A stretch of 64,000 nt of DNA from Paenibacillus sp. FSL K6-0276. GTDB lineage: Bacteria; Bacillota; Bacilli; Paenibacillales; Paenibacillaceae. The DNA is taken from positions 4,526,001-4,590,000 of the forward strand of contig NZ_CP150276.1 of assembly GCF_037977235.1 (NCBI RefSeq). Direction: 5' to 3'. Made by a program: the position numbers and the translations under genes. Shown one piece after another: positions 9,253 through 18,559 of this stretch; position 1 is the stretch's first letter, and each line of letters starts with the position of its first letter. The notes under the pieces were generated by a model. It was not told the origin of the DNA and searched no databases. It worked only from the letters and a program-made list of their open reading frames with translations.

Positions 9253-10565
9253 TATTGAAGTTCCCCTTCAATCGCCTTCTTCATATTGTCCCAACCTGTT
9301 TTTGGATCAATCTCACCACGAACTATTTTGTTAAAGGCCTCTTGACCTATAAAGGTTTGCAATTCGTTGAATTTTGGATTGTCCATGGATGGAACAGCAT
9401 TCGGGATTGCTTTTGCATACTCTAGCAATACAGGCGTTTTTTCAAATACAGGTTTAAATACTTCATTCGTACCTACATCATCACGTGCTGGAGGCAGGTT
9501 CGTTTCTTGGAAAAAGGCAACATCGTTCTTGTCATCCGAGTAGACCCACTTGATGAATTCTACTGCAGCAGCCTGTTGTTCTGGGCTTGCCGATGCATAG
9601 ATAACAATTCCTTTTGCATCCGCAAATGTTTTTGCATTCGCTGGATCCATGCCGTCCGGAACAGGAGGCAATGCTACTTCAAAGTTCTTCTTGTACTGAA
9701 GTTCTGGATATTTCTCAGCCCACGTGTTGAATGTCCAAGGACCCACATCTGTAAATACGCCCACGCCATTTTCGAAAGGTTCAGTTACATTCTGAGACAA
9801 CAGACCTTTTTCCTTGCGAAGGTTGTCCACGAAAGAAAGAACCTCTACACCGGCTTTTTCGTCGCCTACAAATTCGCTACCTTCAATGAATTTGTTACCG
9901 TCTGAAGCTGCATTGTACAACATAAAGAAGTCGAACCATCTTTTCCAAGATGTAGGGTCTGCTAAGTCAGGTTTCGCCCAAAGATATTTATCTGGGTATT
10001 TTGCTTTTAATTTTTTCGTTGCGTCAATCACTTCGCTGTATGTTCTCGGAACTTCGTTCACACCAGCTTCTTTCAAAATATCCGTTCTCCATCCGAACAA
10101 CATCGCATTCGAGTAGATTGGAAGAACATATTGATGACCATCCGCAAATTCCCAAGATTCAATCGTTTTGGTCATATTACGTTTTGTCACAATATCATTG
10201 AAGCCAGCTATCGTATCCAAAGGAACTAGTGCTTTACTGTTCGCAAGTTGCGCTGCAAAACCACGGCTAATGTTCTCAGTCATCGTCGGTGCGCTTCCAC
10301 CCGCAATTGCAGCTTGGATACTTGCCTCAGAAGTTGGGGACTCCTTGATCGCACTTACGTTAATTTTCACCTTAGGGTTAACAGTCTCATACTCTTTGGC
10401 GATTTTTTGCCAATATGCTTGTTGAGTCGGGTTAGGTGCTGCCCAGAACTCAATGGTAGTTACTCCATCTGCTGAAGTGCCTGAATTACTACTCTTCGAT
10501 CCACAACCGGCTAGAATCGTGAATACGAGCGTAAGTGAAATTAATACTGCAAGCTTTTTCTTCAT
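9252..10565 (-). CDS. Sugar-binding lipoprotein of ABC importer
   Basis: An extracellular solute-binding protein of family 1, about 437 residues from the chosen start. MKKKLAVLIS begins the signal peptide and ILAGC is the lipobox, so the mature protein is a lipid-anchored receptor on the outer face of the membrane. Aromatic-rich segments and a C-terminal helical lobe (NPKFNELQTFIGQEAF) fit the fold. The start at 10565 follows GGGAGG by nine bases; an open extension to 10661 has no ribosome site and would bury the signal peptide. It is the first gene of the operon, and the two palindromic sites in its leader suggest control by the LacI protein encoded divergently. Confidence 0.92.
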   Translation of the reverse strand: MKKKLAVLISLTLVFTILAGCGSKSSNSGTSADGVTTIEFWAAPNPTQQAYWQKIAKEYETVNPKVKINVSAIKESPTSEASIQAAIAGGSAPTMTENISRGFAAQLANSKALVPLDTIAGFNDIVTKRNMTKTIESWEFADGHQYVLPIYSNAMLFGWRTDILKEAGVNEVPRTYSEVIDATKKLKAKYPDKYLWAKPDLADPTSWKRWFDFFMLYNAASDGNKFIEGSEFVGDEKAGVEVLSFVDNLRKEKGLLSQNVTEPFENGVGVFTDVGPWTFNTWAEKYPELQYKKNFEVALPPVPDGMDPANAKTFADAKGIVIYASASPEQQAAAVEFIKWVYSDDKNDVAFFQETNLPPARDDVGTNEVFKPVFEKTPVLLEYAKAIPNAVPSMDNPKFNELQTFIGQEAFNKIVRGEIDPKTGWDNMKKAIEGELQ

Positions 10566-10631
10566 AAAATAAAACCTCCCTAAAGTATAGATGCACTTTC
10601 GCACAACATTTTGTAATCCACAAATCAACTT

Positions 10632-10679
10632 TTGTAACGTTACTTTAATCGTCGAATTCATGTTTTGTAAGCGTTACAA
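10632..10679. promoter_or_regulatory. Two LacI-type operator-like palindromes
   Basis: In the divergent region between the binding-protein gene and the lacI-type gene, GTAACGTTAC (10634-10643) is a perfect palindrome. TTGTAA-GCG-TTACAA (10665-10679) is an inverted repeat with the same half-site. Looser TTGTAATGTTAA (10782-10793) and TTGTAAT copies occur further on. A TATAAT for the minus strand is at 10755-10760, so the palindromes lie in the leader, where repressor binding would block elongation. Assignment to the adjacent regulator is inference. Confidence 0.5.
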
Positions 10680-10901
10680 TTGCTATTATTATGGTTTTAA
10701 GCGAAATTGTCAACCTATTTTTCGATATTTTATATTACATACACAATTACCAACATTATATAATAACTTTACAAAATTAATTTGTAATGTTAAAATAATT
10801 AAGTGTTGTAATGTGGCTTTGCAGTATAATCTTTAGTATTATGAGATAAAGTATGGAGGAATATTCTTAGCACTTTTATTTTAGAAAGGACGTATCTTCG
10901 C

Positions 10902-11912
10902 ATGAAAGTGAAGGTAACAATGCAAGATATCGCCGATCGATTAAATATATCGAAGAACTCAGTTTCTCAGGCTCTGTCAGGTAAAGACGGTGTCAGTGAG
11001 GAAACGAGGGAATTAATTATCGATGCAGCGAATGAGATGGGTTACATCTATTCGCGCGGGCGCAAAAGCACAGAAGAAGAAGTTGGAACCTTTGTCATTT
11101 TGGCATCAGAATTCGCATTTTCCAAACGCAACTTCTTTGGAGAAATTTATTTGAGCATTGAGAAGGAAGCAGCAAAGCGAAATAAGCGTATGGTTATTCA
11201 ATCTATTGATAAGCATGCTTCTGAAAATTTGATCCTGCCTCCTATATTATTGAATCAATCCGTAGAAGGAATCTTGATTCTGTCCCATATTACGAACCCT
11301 TATATTCAGGCAGTGACCGATACAGGGATTCCCACCGTGTTAATTGATCACCATCATCCTGATCTTATGGCCGACAGTATTCTCACCAATAATCGCTATG
11401 CCGCTTATACAGCGGTGCAACATTTAATTGAATTGGGACATACCCATATTGGCTTTATCGGCAATATTCAATTCTCTCCAAGCTATTACGAGCGCCTGGA
11501 AGGTTATCGCCTGGCCCTTTACCAGGCTGGAATTGAATACAACCCGATGTGGGTAATTGATCGTGCAATTGAAGAAATGGATGATGTATTCAACTCTGTA
11601 CAAAAGTTGGATAAGCAGCCGACGGCTTGGTTCTGTGTCAATGACGGATTTGGATTCTTAATCAATTCCGTTGTGTACAAGCTTGGGTATCGCATCCCCC
11701 AAGATGTATCCATTGTCAGCTTCGATAATGGACAATTGTCACGAATAACAACGCCTTTGACCACAACGATGGATGTAGATTTGTCTTACTTTGGACGTAA
11801 AGCCGTGGAACAGCTCTCCTGGCGTATTGATCATCCTGAGGAGCCTTTTGTGGAAATTCTCCTTCCAACCAATCTGATCATTCGGGAATCCACACAACAT
11901 CCAAATGTATAA
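10902..11912 (+). CDS. LacI family transcriptional regulator
   Basis: A 336-residue regulator with an N-terminal LacI helix-turn-helix (TMQDIADRLNISKNSVSQAL, residues 6-25) and hinge, followed by a periplasmic-binding-protein-like sensor domain (IGFIGN, VNDGFGFLINS, VSIVSFDNG). The start follows AAAGGACG. It is divergent from the mannoside transporter operon, and palindromic operator-like sites lie in the shared region, so it probably represses that operon until a sugar ligand binds. The effector cannot be read from sequence. A strong hairpin terminator closes the gene downstream. Confidence 0.9.
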   Translation: MKVKVTMQDIADRLNISKNSVSQALSGKDGVSEETRELIIDAANEMGYIYSRGRKSTEEEVGTFVILASEFAFSKRNFFGEIYLSIEKEAAKRNKRMVIQSIDKHASENLILPPILLNQSVEGILILSHITNPYIQAVTDTGIPTVLIDHHHPDLMADSILTNNRYAAYTAVQHLIELGHTHIGFIGNIQFSPSYYERLEGYRLALYQAGIEYNPMWVIDRAIEEMDDVFNSVQKLDKQPTAWFCVNDGFGFLINSVVYKLGYRIPQDVSIVSFDNGQLSRITTPLTTTMDVDLSYFGRKAVEQLSWRIDHPEEPFVEILLPTNLIIRESTQHPNV

Positions 11913-11967
11913 TCAGATCACAAAGACAGAAATATTTAATGGATAGTAAATCCATACATACCACAAA

Positions 11968-12016
11968 AAGGGAGTGTCCCAAAAGCCATGAAATGGCTGC
12001 TGGGACACTCCCTTTA
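11968..12016. terminator. Bidirectional Rho-independent terminator
   Basis: AGGGAGTGTCCCA (11969-11981) pairs with TGGGACACTCCCT (12001-12013). T-rich sequence follows on the plus strand and T-rich complement on the minus strand. It sits after the LacI regulator. Confidence 0.85.
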
Positions 12017-12088
12017 TTTTAGATTAGGATGTATGTTGACGCTCGTTGTGGACGCTCCGCGAACGGACCGCTGTTCCAATTCATCCTA

Positions 12089-13204
12089 CTACCAATATCC
12101 TCGAATTCCGGTCTGCATGCGAATCAACGCTTCCAGATAATAATAGTCTCCCCAAATCATATGACCATCAGGCACGCGTCCACCTCTGACATGATAAGAG
12201 CCATGCTTCAGAAGTCCCTCCGCCTCCGGATTTCCAGACGTCGCATAATGTTCCACCAGGGATTTCATGCTGCGGATTAGGGCTGCTTCATAAATAGCAC
12301 GGTCCGGATCATCTGCGTCCAAGAGATCCAGCAGTTCCAGAAGACCGGAAGCCGCAATCGCCGAAGCCGAGCTGTCGCGAGGTGTCCCAGGCTCCACCGG
12401 TACATCGAAATCCCAATAAGCAACGTTGTCCTCCGGTAGATGGCTGATGAAATAATGGGCCAAACTTTTGGAGGTATTAAGAAAATCTTCATCCCGTGTA
12501 TAACGATAAGCTAGAGCAAACCCGTATATTCCCCACGCCTGGCCACGTGTCCAAGTCGATCCGTCTTCATATCCTTGATGTGTTCCTCCACGGATTGCAT
12601 TTCCGGTAGTCGGATCAAAATAAAAAGTATGATAAGAGGAAGCATCGCCACGCACAAGAAATTTACGGCTCTTTAGCGCATGCTGGAGAGCTATATCATA
12701 ATAGCGACTGTCTCCCGTTTCCTTCGCAGCCCAGAACAGCAGGGGCAAATTCATCAAACAGTCAATAATGATGCGTCCCGCGTTCTCGGGATCACTCTCT
12801 AGTCCCCAGGCCTGAAGAATCCCGGCTGGTTCACGCCAACGCTTGCACAGCGTATCTGCAGCCTGTAGTCCAACTGCCCGCGCCTGTACGTTTCCTGTTA
12901 TTTTCCACTCTGCTACCGCAGTCAGCGAATACAAGAAACCAATATCATGATGGTCAAGGGCGATGTGATGATCTAGACGATGTTTGAAGTTTCCCAACCA
13001 GGAAGCTGCCGCCTCCTGATAGAATGAATCTTTGCCATATTCGTAGGCAAGCCACATCATGCCAACATAGAATCCCTCTATCCAATCGTCATTGTCTCCC
13101 CATTCGTACTGCTGCCCCTCGGCGATATGAGGCAGTTTGCCCGGATGGCTGGTGATATTGCTTCCGACCTTGTGAATTGCATGCTCAATTGCCATTTTCC
13201 ACAT
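12089..13204 (-). CDS. GH88 unsaturated glucuronyl hydrolase
   Basis: A 371-residue (alpha/alpha)6-barrel hydrolase of family 88, which removes the 4,5-unsaturated uronic acid left at the non-reducing end by polysaccharide lyases. Visible family features are WGDNDDWIEGFYVGMMW near residue 35, HHDIGFLY near 90 and WTRGQAWGIYGFALAYR near 210. No signal peptide, so it acts in the cytoplasm. The ATG at 13204 follows GGAG; the longer open frame to 13351 lies inside the upstream gene and has no site. It overlaps the DUF2264 gene by 20 bases and ends the operon that starts with the transporter at 21818. Confidence 0.88.
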   Translation of the reverse strand: MWKMAIEHAIHKVGSNITSHPGKLPHIAEGQQYEWGDNDDWIEGFYVGMMWLAYEYGKDSFYQEAAASWLGNFKHRLDHHIALDHHDIGFLYSLTAVAEWKITGNVQARAVGLQAADTLCKRWREPAGILQAWGLESDPENAGRIIIDCLMNLPLLFWAAKETGDSRYYDIALQHALKSRKFLVRGDASSYHTFYFDPTTGNAIRGGTHQGYEDGSTWTRGQAWGIYGFALAYRYTRDEDFLNTSKSLAHYFISHLPEDNVAYWDFDVPVEPGTPRDSSASAIAASGLLELLDLLDADDPDRAIYEAALIRSMKSLVEHYATSGNPEAEGLLKHGSYHVRGGRVPDGHMIWGDYYYLEALIRMQTGIRGYW

Positions 13205-15059
13205 CTTTGTTTCTCCTTTCCGATAAATCAACAGTATGCAAAAGTTCACCGTTACTAGGATCATATACAGCAATCCTTCCGTCCGACTGCCGCTGAATAA
13301 GCGGCGGCGAAGCCAGACTGGCCTGGTTCTCTGGGGTATTCGTCGCTCCAAAGACAGCAGATATCAATATCTGATCTCCCGGTTCCAGTCTGGAGCACAA
13401 GCTCGGAAGAAGCGTCCGCGGCTTCAGCAGATTGGTATTTGGCTCGGGATGTACGCACTCTCCCCGGTCAAAGCCGCTTAGCGAATGTATGGCACTAATT
13501 CCCCAAGGCAACTGCACTGAGACAGCAGCGGAGGAAACAATAATCGTTTCCCGTTCACTGCGGGAGAAGCCAGTAGACTGGCCAATGGCAAATCCACCCT
13601 CCGCTACTTCCAGCCGCCGGGCGCTATGAATGCTGTGAATACGGACATGCCATAGACCTGCCGGAATAATCCATGTCTCCACATGTCCATCGCTCCAGGG
13701 ATACCAGCGGGAATATACATAGCTATCCCCGATTTCCCACGTCTCGCAGAATCTGCGTACCCGGTAGTGTTCATCGCATTCGCTCAGTGCCAGCGTAGAA
13801 TCGTAAGCGCCTTGAACCAACCCGTAACCCGCTTTCGGGACACTGAAGCCGAACAGAGTGGAGTATGCAAACTTGGAATATTTGGCCGCGCTATGGGCCA
13901 TATCGAAGTTAGCCATCTGACCAGAGGTATAGGCAATGACATGCTTATTTCCTTCCGGACGGCTCACAAGCATACGCGCCTCTTGGAGAGGTAGCATCTC
14001 TTTCAATACAGGCAGAGGCTCTTCCTCCGCCTGCCAAAAAGGATGATCATCCGGCAATGCAAGAATAAGCATAGCTTTAAAGGCCCAATACGGTGATCCG
14101 GGTGCGTTGTAGTTCTCTGTCATTACCAGATTCGGATAAGCATATCCGATGCTAAGCAGTCCGTCTATTCCCATAATAGGCTTTTCAAACCACCAACGAA
14201 AATGACGCATTATGATGCCTTTGAGAACTCCATATGAAAAAGGAAGTACCTCAGCATACACCAGCGCACTCCAGAAAGAGACCTGCGCAAAACGATAGGT
14301 CAGACTGCGTCCAAAAGGAATGGCGCTTCCGTCCTCAGCGAACCAATAAATGAAATCTTCGGCAAATCGCGCGGATCTTTCCCGGTAAACTGCAGCCCTC
14401 CGGGGATCATCATCTGCCATCAATTTAGCGTATATCAGCGTATAATAATGCATAGCAAAAGCGATATAATAGTCCCTCTGATCCGTCAGCCCATCGGAAT
14501 ACCAACCATCACCCAGGTAGTAGGTATCAATCTTCTCCAAATAGTCATCCATTATCTCTTGATCGTAGGGCAATCCGATTTTCTTAAATCCCACATTCAC
14601 AAGAACCGTGAACATTAGCCAGTTATTCGGGTTGGAACGATCCACATGATTGATCTGGTTCAACCAGTTATATACATGCGTTTTCTGTGTATCGCTCAGT
14701 GGCTCCCACATCTTATGCGGTGCAAGAGCAAGCCCCAGTCCCAGCACAGCCTGCTCTACCATTCTTTGGTCTTTAGTGGAGAACTCACCCCAATATTCTT
14801 CATGCTCAGGGTCTGTTCCGTTGATAATCCCCTTGAGGAACATTGGCCAGAGAGCACTCTCCCCACCACCGCTGGCATGGGGAACAAGTCCCCATAAAGG
14901 ACGGGCGAAGGCTTCCATAAGCGCGGTAGCTTCATTGTGTATTGATCCTGTAGCTCCCATATCGATTCCTGCACATCCAGAAGTAAATCGGCTCTCCAAC
15001 GGAGCATATAGGTCATTTAGGAACATCTGTAATTCATTTTTAGCACCATTTATTTCCAT
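13185..15059 (-). CDS. DUF2264 domain protein
   Basis: A 624-residue protein recognised as DUF2264, with an N-terminal helical region rich in WGL, GGGESALWP and NNWLMFTVLVNVG motifs (residues 30-170) and a beta-rich C-terminal half. I recall that some DUF2264 proteins have been assigned as beta-glucuronidases, but I cannot confirm that here. The ATG at 15059 follows GGAGG; extension to 15092 is possible but would overlap the response-regulator gene. It is translationally packed between the YesN-like regulator and GH88, so a role in degrading uronate-bearing oligosaccharides is the natural inference. No signal peptide is seen. Confidence 0.75.
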   Translation of the reverse strand: MEINGAKNELQMFLNDLYAPLESRFTSGCAGIDMGATGSIHNEATALMEAFARPLWGLVPHASGGGESALWPMFLKGIINGTDPEHEEYWGEFSTKDQRMVEQAVLGLGLALAPHKMWEPLSDTQKTHVYNWLNQINHVDRSNPNNWLMFTVLVNVGFKKIGLPYDQEIMDDYLEKIDTYYLGDGWYSDGLTDQRDYYIAFAMHYYTLIYAKLMADDDPRRAAVYRERSARFAEDFIYWFAEDGSAIPFGRSLTYRFAQVSFWSALVYAEVLPFSYGVLKGIIMRHFRWWFEKPIMGIDGLLSIGYAYPNLVMTENYNAPGSPYWAFKAMLILALPDDHPFWQAEEEPLPVLKEMLPLQEARMLVSRPEGNKHVIAYTSGQMANFDMAHSAAKYSKFAYSTLFGFSVPKAGYGLVQGAYDSTLALSECDEHYRVRRFCETWEIGDSYVYSRWYPWSDGHVETWIIPAGLWHVRIHSIHSARRLEVAEGGFAIGQSTGFSRSERETIIVSSAAVSVQLPWGISAIHSLSGFDRGECVHPEPNTNLLKPRTLLPSLCSRLEPGDQILISAVFGATNTPENQASLASPPLIQRQSDGRIAVYDPSNGELLHTVDLSERRNKDVENGN

Positions 15060-15082
15060 AGCATGGGTCCTCCTATCCACAC

Positions 15083-16681
15083 TCAATGCCAAGCCGCATA
15101 TTCACTGGGCCTCATGCCCATTTCTCGTTTAAATAGCTTGATAAAATAACTTTTGTTGGCATATCCCAGATACTCGGAGATCTCTTCCACAGTCTTTCCA
15201 GACTGATTAAGCAACTCTTTTGCCTTCTGAAGCTTTAGCATATTTACATATTCGATGAAATTCTGGTTTGTTTCCCGTTTGAACAAGCGGCTGAAGTAGC
15301 TGGCATTCAAGTTCAGGCGTCCAGCCATGTCCTCCAGCGTTATTTTCTCCGTTACATGACTGATCACAAACTGCTGGGCTTTGATGACCTCGCTCCGTTT
15401 GGACTTGATGGAGAATATACTTATTTTCCGCGCTAATTCCTCCAAATACTGAACTAACCAATCTTCCAAATGCTCTAACGTTTCAATGTCACCCACCACG
15501 CTAAACAGCTTCTCTTCGGCCATAGGCAATGGAGATTGCAGCAGCTGTTTCGTCTTCATTTGCAAGTCCATCAGCAAGCGGAGCACACATTCCTTAACTT
15601 CATTTGGATGGAATTTTTGCGATGCCACCCATTCACTCCATTCCTTTACATGAACACGAAGCTCTGTTTCCCTGTTCAGGGCAATATCATCATTAATAAC
15701 AGCGTACACACTTCCATATTCGGCATAAATATCTTCTCTCGAAAAGCAAATCTCTTCAAAACGGTGGATGCCCGCCGCTGGAAAATAAAACCGCTGGATC
15801 TTTTCCTTTAGCATCCGCTGCAGTGTTCCGCGAATTTCCTCAGGACTGCGCGCCTCAGCGCCAAATATGCAGAAGACGGACAGCTTGAGATATTTCTCTA
15901 CCGCAGAGGCTGCATTTTGAATGGAATGATAGATCGCTTGGTGGTCTCTGGAAGACTGGTCGCTGCAGAAGAGAATAACAATCTCCTTATGGCTGTATCT
16001 CGAAATAAATAAACTGTGATCAGCCTCAAGCACTTCCTGCATAATATTCTCGACTGCAAAAGAAATCGTATATTCACTCATCCGGCGCACTCGGGAAGCT
16101 TCCTCTGGACGGTCAATCACTATAAGCAGCGGAATATAGGTCTTGGCATGGATCATAATTCCGTTTGACTGGGCCTGCTCAATCCAAGCCGCCTTGTCCC
16201 AGGATTGGTACAACGTATCTTTTAGAAACTTTTCTTTCAGCGCGGCGCGGTTTTGTGACTGCTTCCGTTTATAAACCACCATGTCCGTATGCTGCTGCCT
16301 ATTCAGATCCACTTCCGTCACAAGGGTTCTGAGCGCTTGCTGCAGCTGCTCGATATCCAGTGATTCCTTTAAAATATATTCACCTACGTTTAACTTCAGC
16401 GCCTGCTGGGCGTACTTGAATTCGTTGTGGCAGGACAGAATGATCGCACGGATTCCGGGCTTCACCGCTCTGAATTTCTCAAGCATCTCCAGTCCGTTCA
16501 TCTTGGGCATGCCAATATCGGTAATAATTAGATCCGGTGGGCTCTGCTGTGCTTGTTCCCAAGCCTCCAGACCGCTATAATAACATCCGATGAGTTCAAT
16601 ACCGAGCTCACTCCAAGGCACGGCCTGCGACAAATAACGGATAACCGGATAGTCATCATCCACCAAAATTGCCGTCAGCAT
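15083..16681 (-). CDS. YesN-type response regulator with AraC DNA-binding domain
   Basis: About 532 residues. The N-terminal receiver domain has the DDD acidic pocket and phospho-acceptor Asp in ITDIGMPKMNG (about residue 55). A long linker domain of about 250 residues follows. The C-terminal 100 residues form an AraC double helix-turn-helix (EDMAGRLNLNASYFSRLFK and EISEYLGYANKSYFIKLFK). The start is taken as ATG 16681, where it overlaps the kinase gene; GTG at 16690 is an alternative. With the adjacent kinase it should activate the transporter operon upstream, probably by binding the direct repeats near 21873-21899. Confidence 0.9.
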   Translation of the reverse strand: MLTAILVDDDYPVIRYLSQAVPWSELGIELIGCYYSGLEAWEQAQQSPPDLIITDIGMPKMNGLEMLEKFRAVKPGIRAIILSCHNEFKYAQQALKLNVGEYILKESLDIEQLQQALRTLVTEVDLNRQQHTDMVVYKRKQSQNRAALKEKFLKDTLYQSWDKAAWIEQAQSNGIMIHAKTYIPLLIVIDRPEEASRVRRMSEYTISFAVENIMQEVLEADHSLFISRYSHKEIVILFCSDQSSRDHQAIYHSIQNAASAVEKYLKLSVFCIFGAEARSPEEIRGTLQRMLKEKIQRFYFPAAGIHRFEEICFSREDIYAEYGSVYAVINDDIALNRETELRVHVKEWSEWVASQKFHPNEVKECVLRLLMDLQMKTKQLLQSPLPMAEEKLFSVVGDIETLEHLEDWLVQYLEELARKISIFSIKSKRSEVIKAQQFVISHVTEKITLEDMAGRLNLNASYFSRLFKRETNQNFIEYVNMLKLQKAKELLNQSGKTVEEISEYLGYANKSYFIKLFKREMGMRPSEYAAWH

Positions 16682-18548
16682 TCTCCACACCTACCTTTCC
16701 GTAATCCAGTGGAAACTCCAGACAAATCTCCGTGCCCACATCAGGTTCGCTTAAAATATTCAGCTTGAAAGAAGCGCCATAAATCATGCTGAGGCGTTGG
16801 GCCACATTTCGTAAGCCTATGCCGGAGAACCCCCTTCTGTCCTCCTCTGTAATTTGCTCACTGCTATATGCGGTTTCACGAAGCCTCTTTAAAGTCTCCG
16901 GAGACATCCCGATCCCATTATCCTTAATCGTGATAACCAAGGTTCCCGTAGTTGCAACAATACGAGCTTCAATAAATATCTCGCCGCCAAACTGCTCGAA
17001 GCCATGGATAATGGCGTTCTCGATCATAGGTTGGATCATAAACCGGGGCACCAGCGCTTCAGCGCTCCCGTCCGTTAAATTCATTTCCAGCCTGACCTGA
17101 TTGGCATGGCGGAAATTCATCAAAGTCACATAATGGGATATCGTATCCGTCTCCTCACGAAGCGGGATAAACTCGTTATCTCTGTTAAAGGTCATTCGGA
17201 GCAAAGACGACAGCGAACCAATCAACTCAGCATTCTCCCGGTCGCCTTGCATCAGAATATTTAACCGGATCGAATTCAGCAGATTAAACATAAAGTGCGG
17301 ATTGATCTGTGCCTGCAGCATTTCCAGCTCGGCCTTTCTTTTTCCCGTTTGCTCATAAGTGATTTGTTCAATCATAGACTCGATTCGATCCAGCATCTGG
17401 TCGATGGTGCGGGCCAGCTGTGCCGCCTCATTATTCCCACGGATTAGCGAACGTTCGTCCAATTGACCACGACCAATTCCCTTAACAAAAGCACTTAATT
17501 TTACGATAGGCTGAGTTAGTTTAGAGATTAGAACGGTTAATAGCACGGAAAACAAGGTAAAGAAAAGAATCTGCACGGCCAAGCTAATAAATATAATCTG
17601 CTTATTCTTCGACAATGCCGCTTTCAGTGGAATAATGCTTACCATCCGCCATTTGTTGCTGCTCAGCTCCTGGTCTACATACAAGAATTTCTCCCCGCCG
17701 ATATCGACGGTGTCAAACTCGCCATCCTTTTTCCACCAGGTCATCGTTTCACCAATTCTGGCCGGATCGGCATTCGAGACTACAGTTCCCGTATCATCCA
17801 AAAGCATCATTTCTTTACCGTTATTGTTATTTAGGTAAGGGCGGAGCTTGCGCTCATTGATGTTGATAATCATATATCCGATCGTGCTGCTGGAGGTCGA
17901 TTGAATCGGTCTCGCAATGGTTACCCAATTGGCTGAGCTCCTATCAGAATGGTTGTAGTACGTATCGTGTTCCGCTCTCCAATAAGTCGAAATAGGTTGA
18001 ATTTGTTTCAGCAGCGACATCCAATGCTCGTTGTAAAAGTTTTTCGGATTGAAGTCGCTGTAAGGATAACTGGTATACATAAATCCATTCTTTCCGATTA
18101 GCGTCACTTTATAATATTCTGTTAGAATAAACATATCATCCAGCATCCGCGACATACGGTTATACTGGATGATTTGCTTCGCTGAACGGAGCGACTCTGG
18201 ATCGGCAGACATCATCTGCCTTATTTCGCTGTTATGAAGTACGAAGTTGGACTGTTCCAGCGTCTGTTCAAAAATGGCATTCATATTGGCACTGGATGCG
18301 TTCAGGGATTCTCTTGCGCTGCTAACTGCCTTCTCCAGAATGAGATCCCGGGTTAAATAATCAGTAGCCATATAAATGCAGACAAGCGGAATCAGTACAC
18401 AGATCAGCGAAGACCAGACAAGTTTCATACGGAGTGATTGATGCTTTCTAAACACGGATGACAGGCCCCACATCTGTTTGAATTTGGAGCAGGAGACAGA
18501 AATGCTTTCCTGCCCCCACAGTATAACCTCCCTTTGGAAAGCGTACAA
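16656..18548 (-). CDS. YesM-type sensor histidine kinase
   Basis: A 630-residue membrane kinase. There is a transmembrane segment at about residues 43-62, an extracellular sensor (dCache-like) to about 315, a second membrane segment at about 318-342, a HAMP domain, and then His_kinase family motif QINPHFMFNLLNSI with phospho-His about H418. An ATPase domain with PMIENAIIHGFE and DNGIGM completes it. The probable start is TTG at 18548, four bases after GGAGG and 11 bases after the binding-protein stop; ATG 18473 has no site. It likely senses the oligosaccharide or loaded binding protein encoded just upstream and signals to the overlapping response regulator. Confidence 0.88.
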   Translation of the reverse strand: MYAFQREVILWGQESISVSCSKFKQMWGLSSVFRKHQSLRMKLVWSSLICVLIPLVCIYMATDYLTRDLILEKAVSSARESLNASSANMNAIFEQTLEQSNFVLHNSEIRQMMSADPESLRSAKQIIQYNRMSRMLDDMFILTEYYKVTLIGKNGFMYTSYPYSDFNPKNFYNEHWMSLLKQIQPISTYWRAEHDTYYNHSDRSSANWVTIARPIQSTSSSTIGYMIININERKLRPYLNNNNGKEMMLLDDTGTVVSNADPARIGETMTWWKKDGEFDTVDIGGEKFLYVDQELSSNKWRMVSIIPLKAALSKNKQIIFISLAVQILFFTLFSVLLTVLISKLTQPIVKLSAFVKGIGRGQLDERSLIRGNNEAAQLARTIDQMLDRIESMIEQITYEQTGKRKAELEMLQAQINPHFMFNLLNSIRLNILMQGDRENAELIGSLSSLLRMTFNRDNEFIPLREETDTISHYVTLMNFRHANQVRLEMNLTDGSAEALVPRFMIQPMIENAIIHGFEQFGGEIFIEARIVATTGTLVITIKDNGIGMSPETLKRLRETAYSSEQITEEDRRGFSGIGLRNVAQRLSMIYGASFKLNILSEPDVGTEICLEFPLDYGKVGVENADGNFGG

Positions 18549-18559
18549 TCAGCCTCCGC

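Noticed and set aside
10665-10679. TTGTAAGCGTTACAA as a CcpA cre site
   Set aside because: It is one base short of the cre spacing and mismatches the right half; a LacI-type operator fits better.
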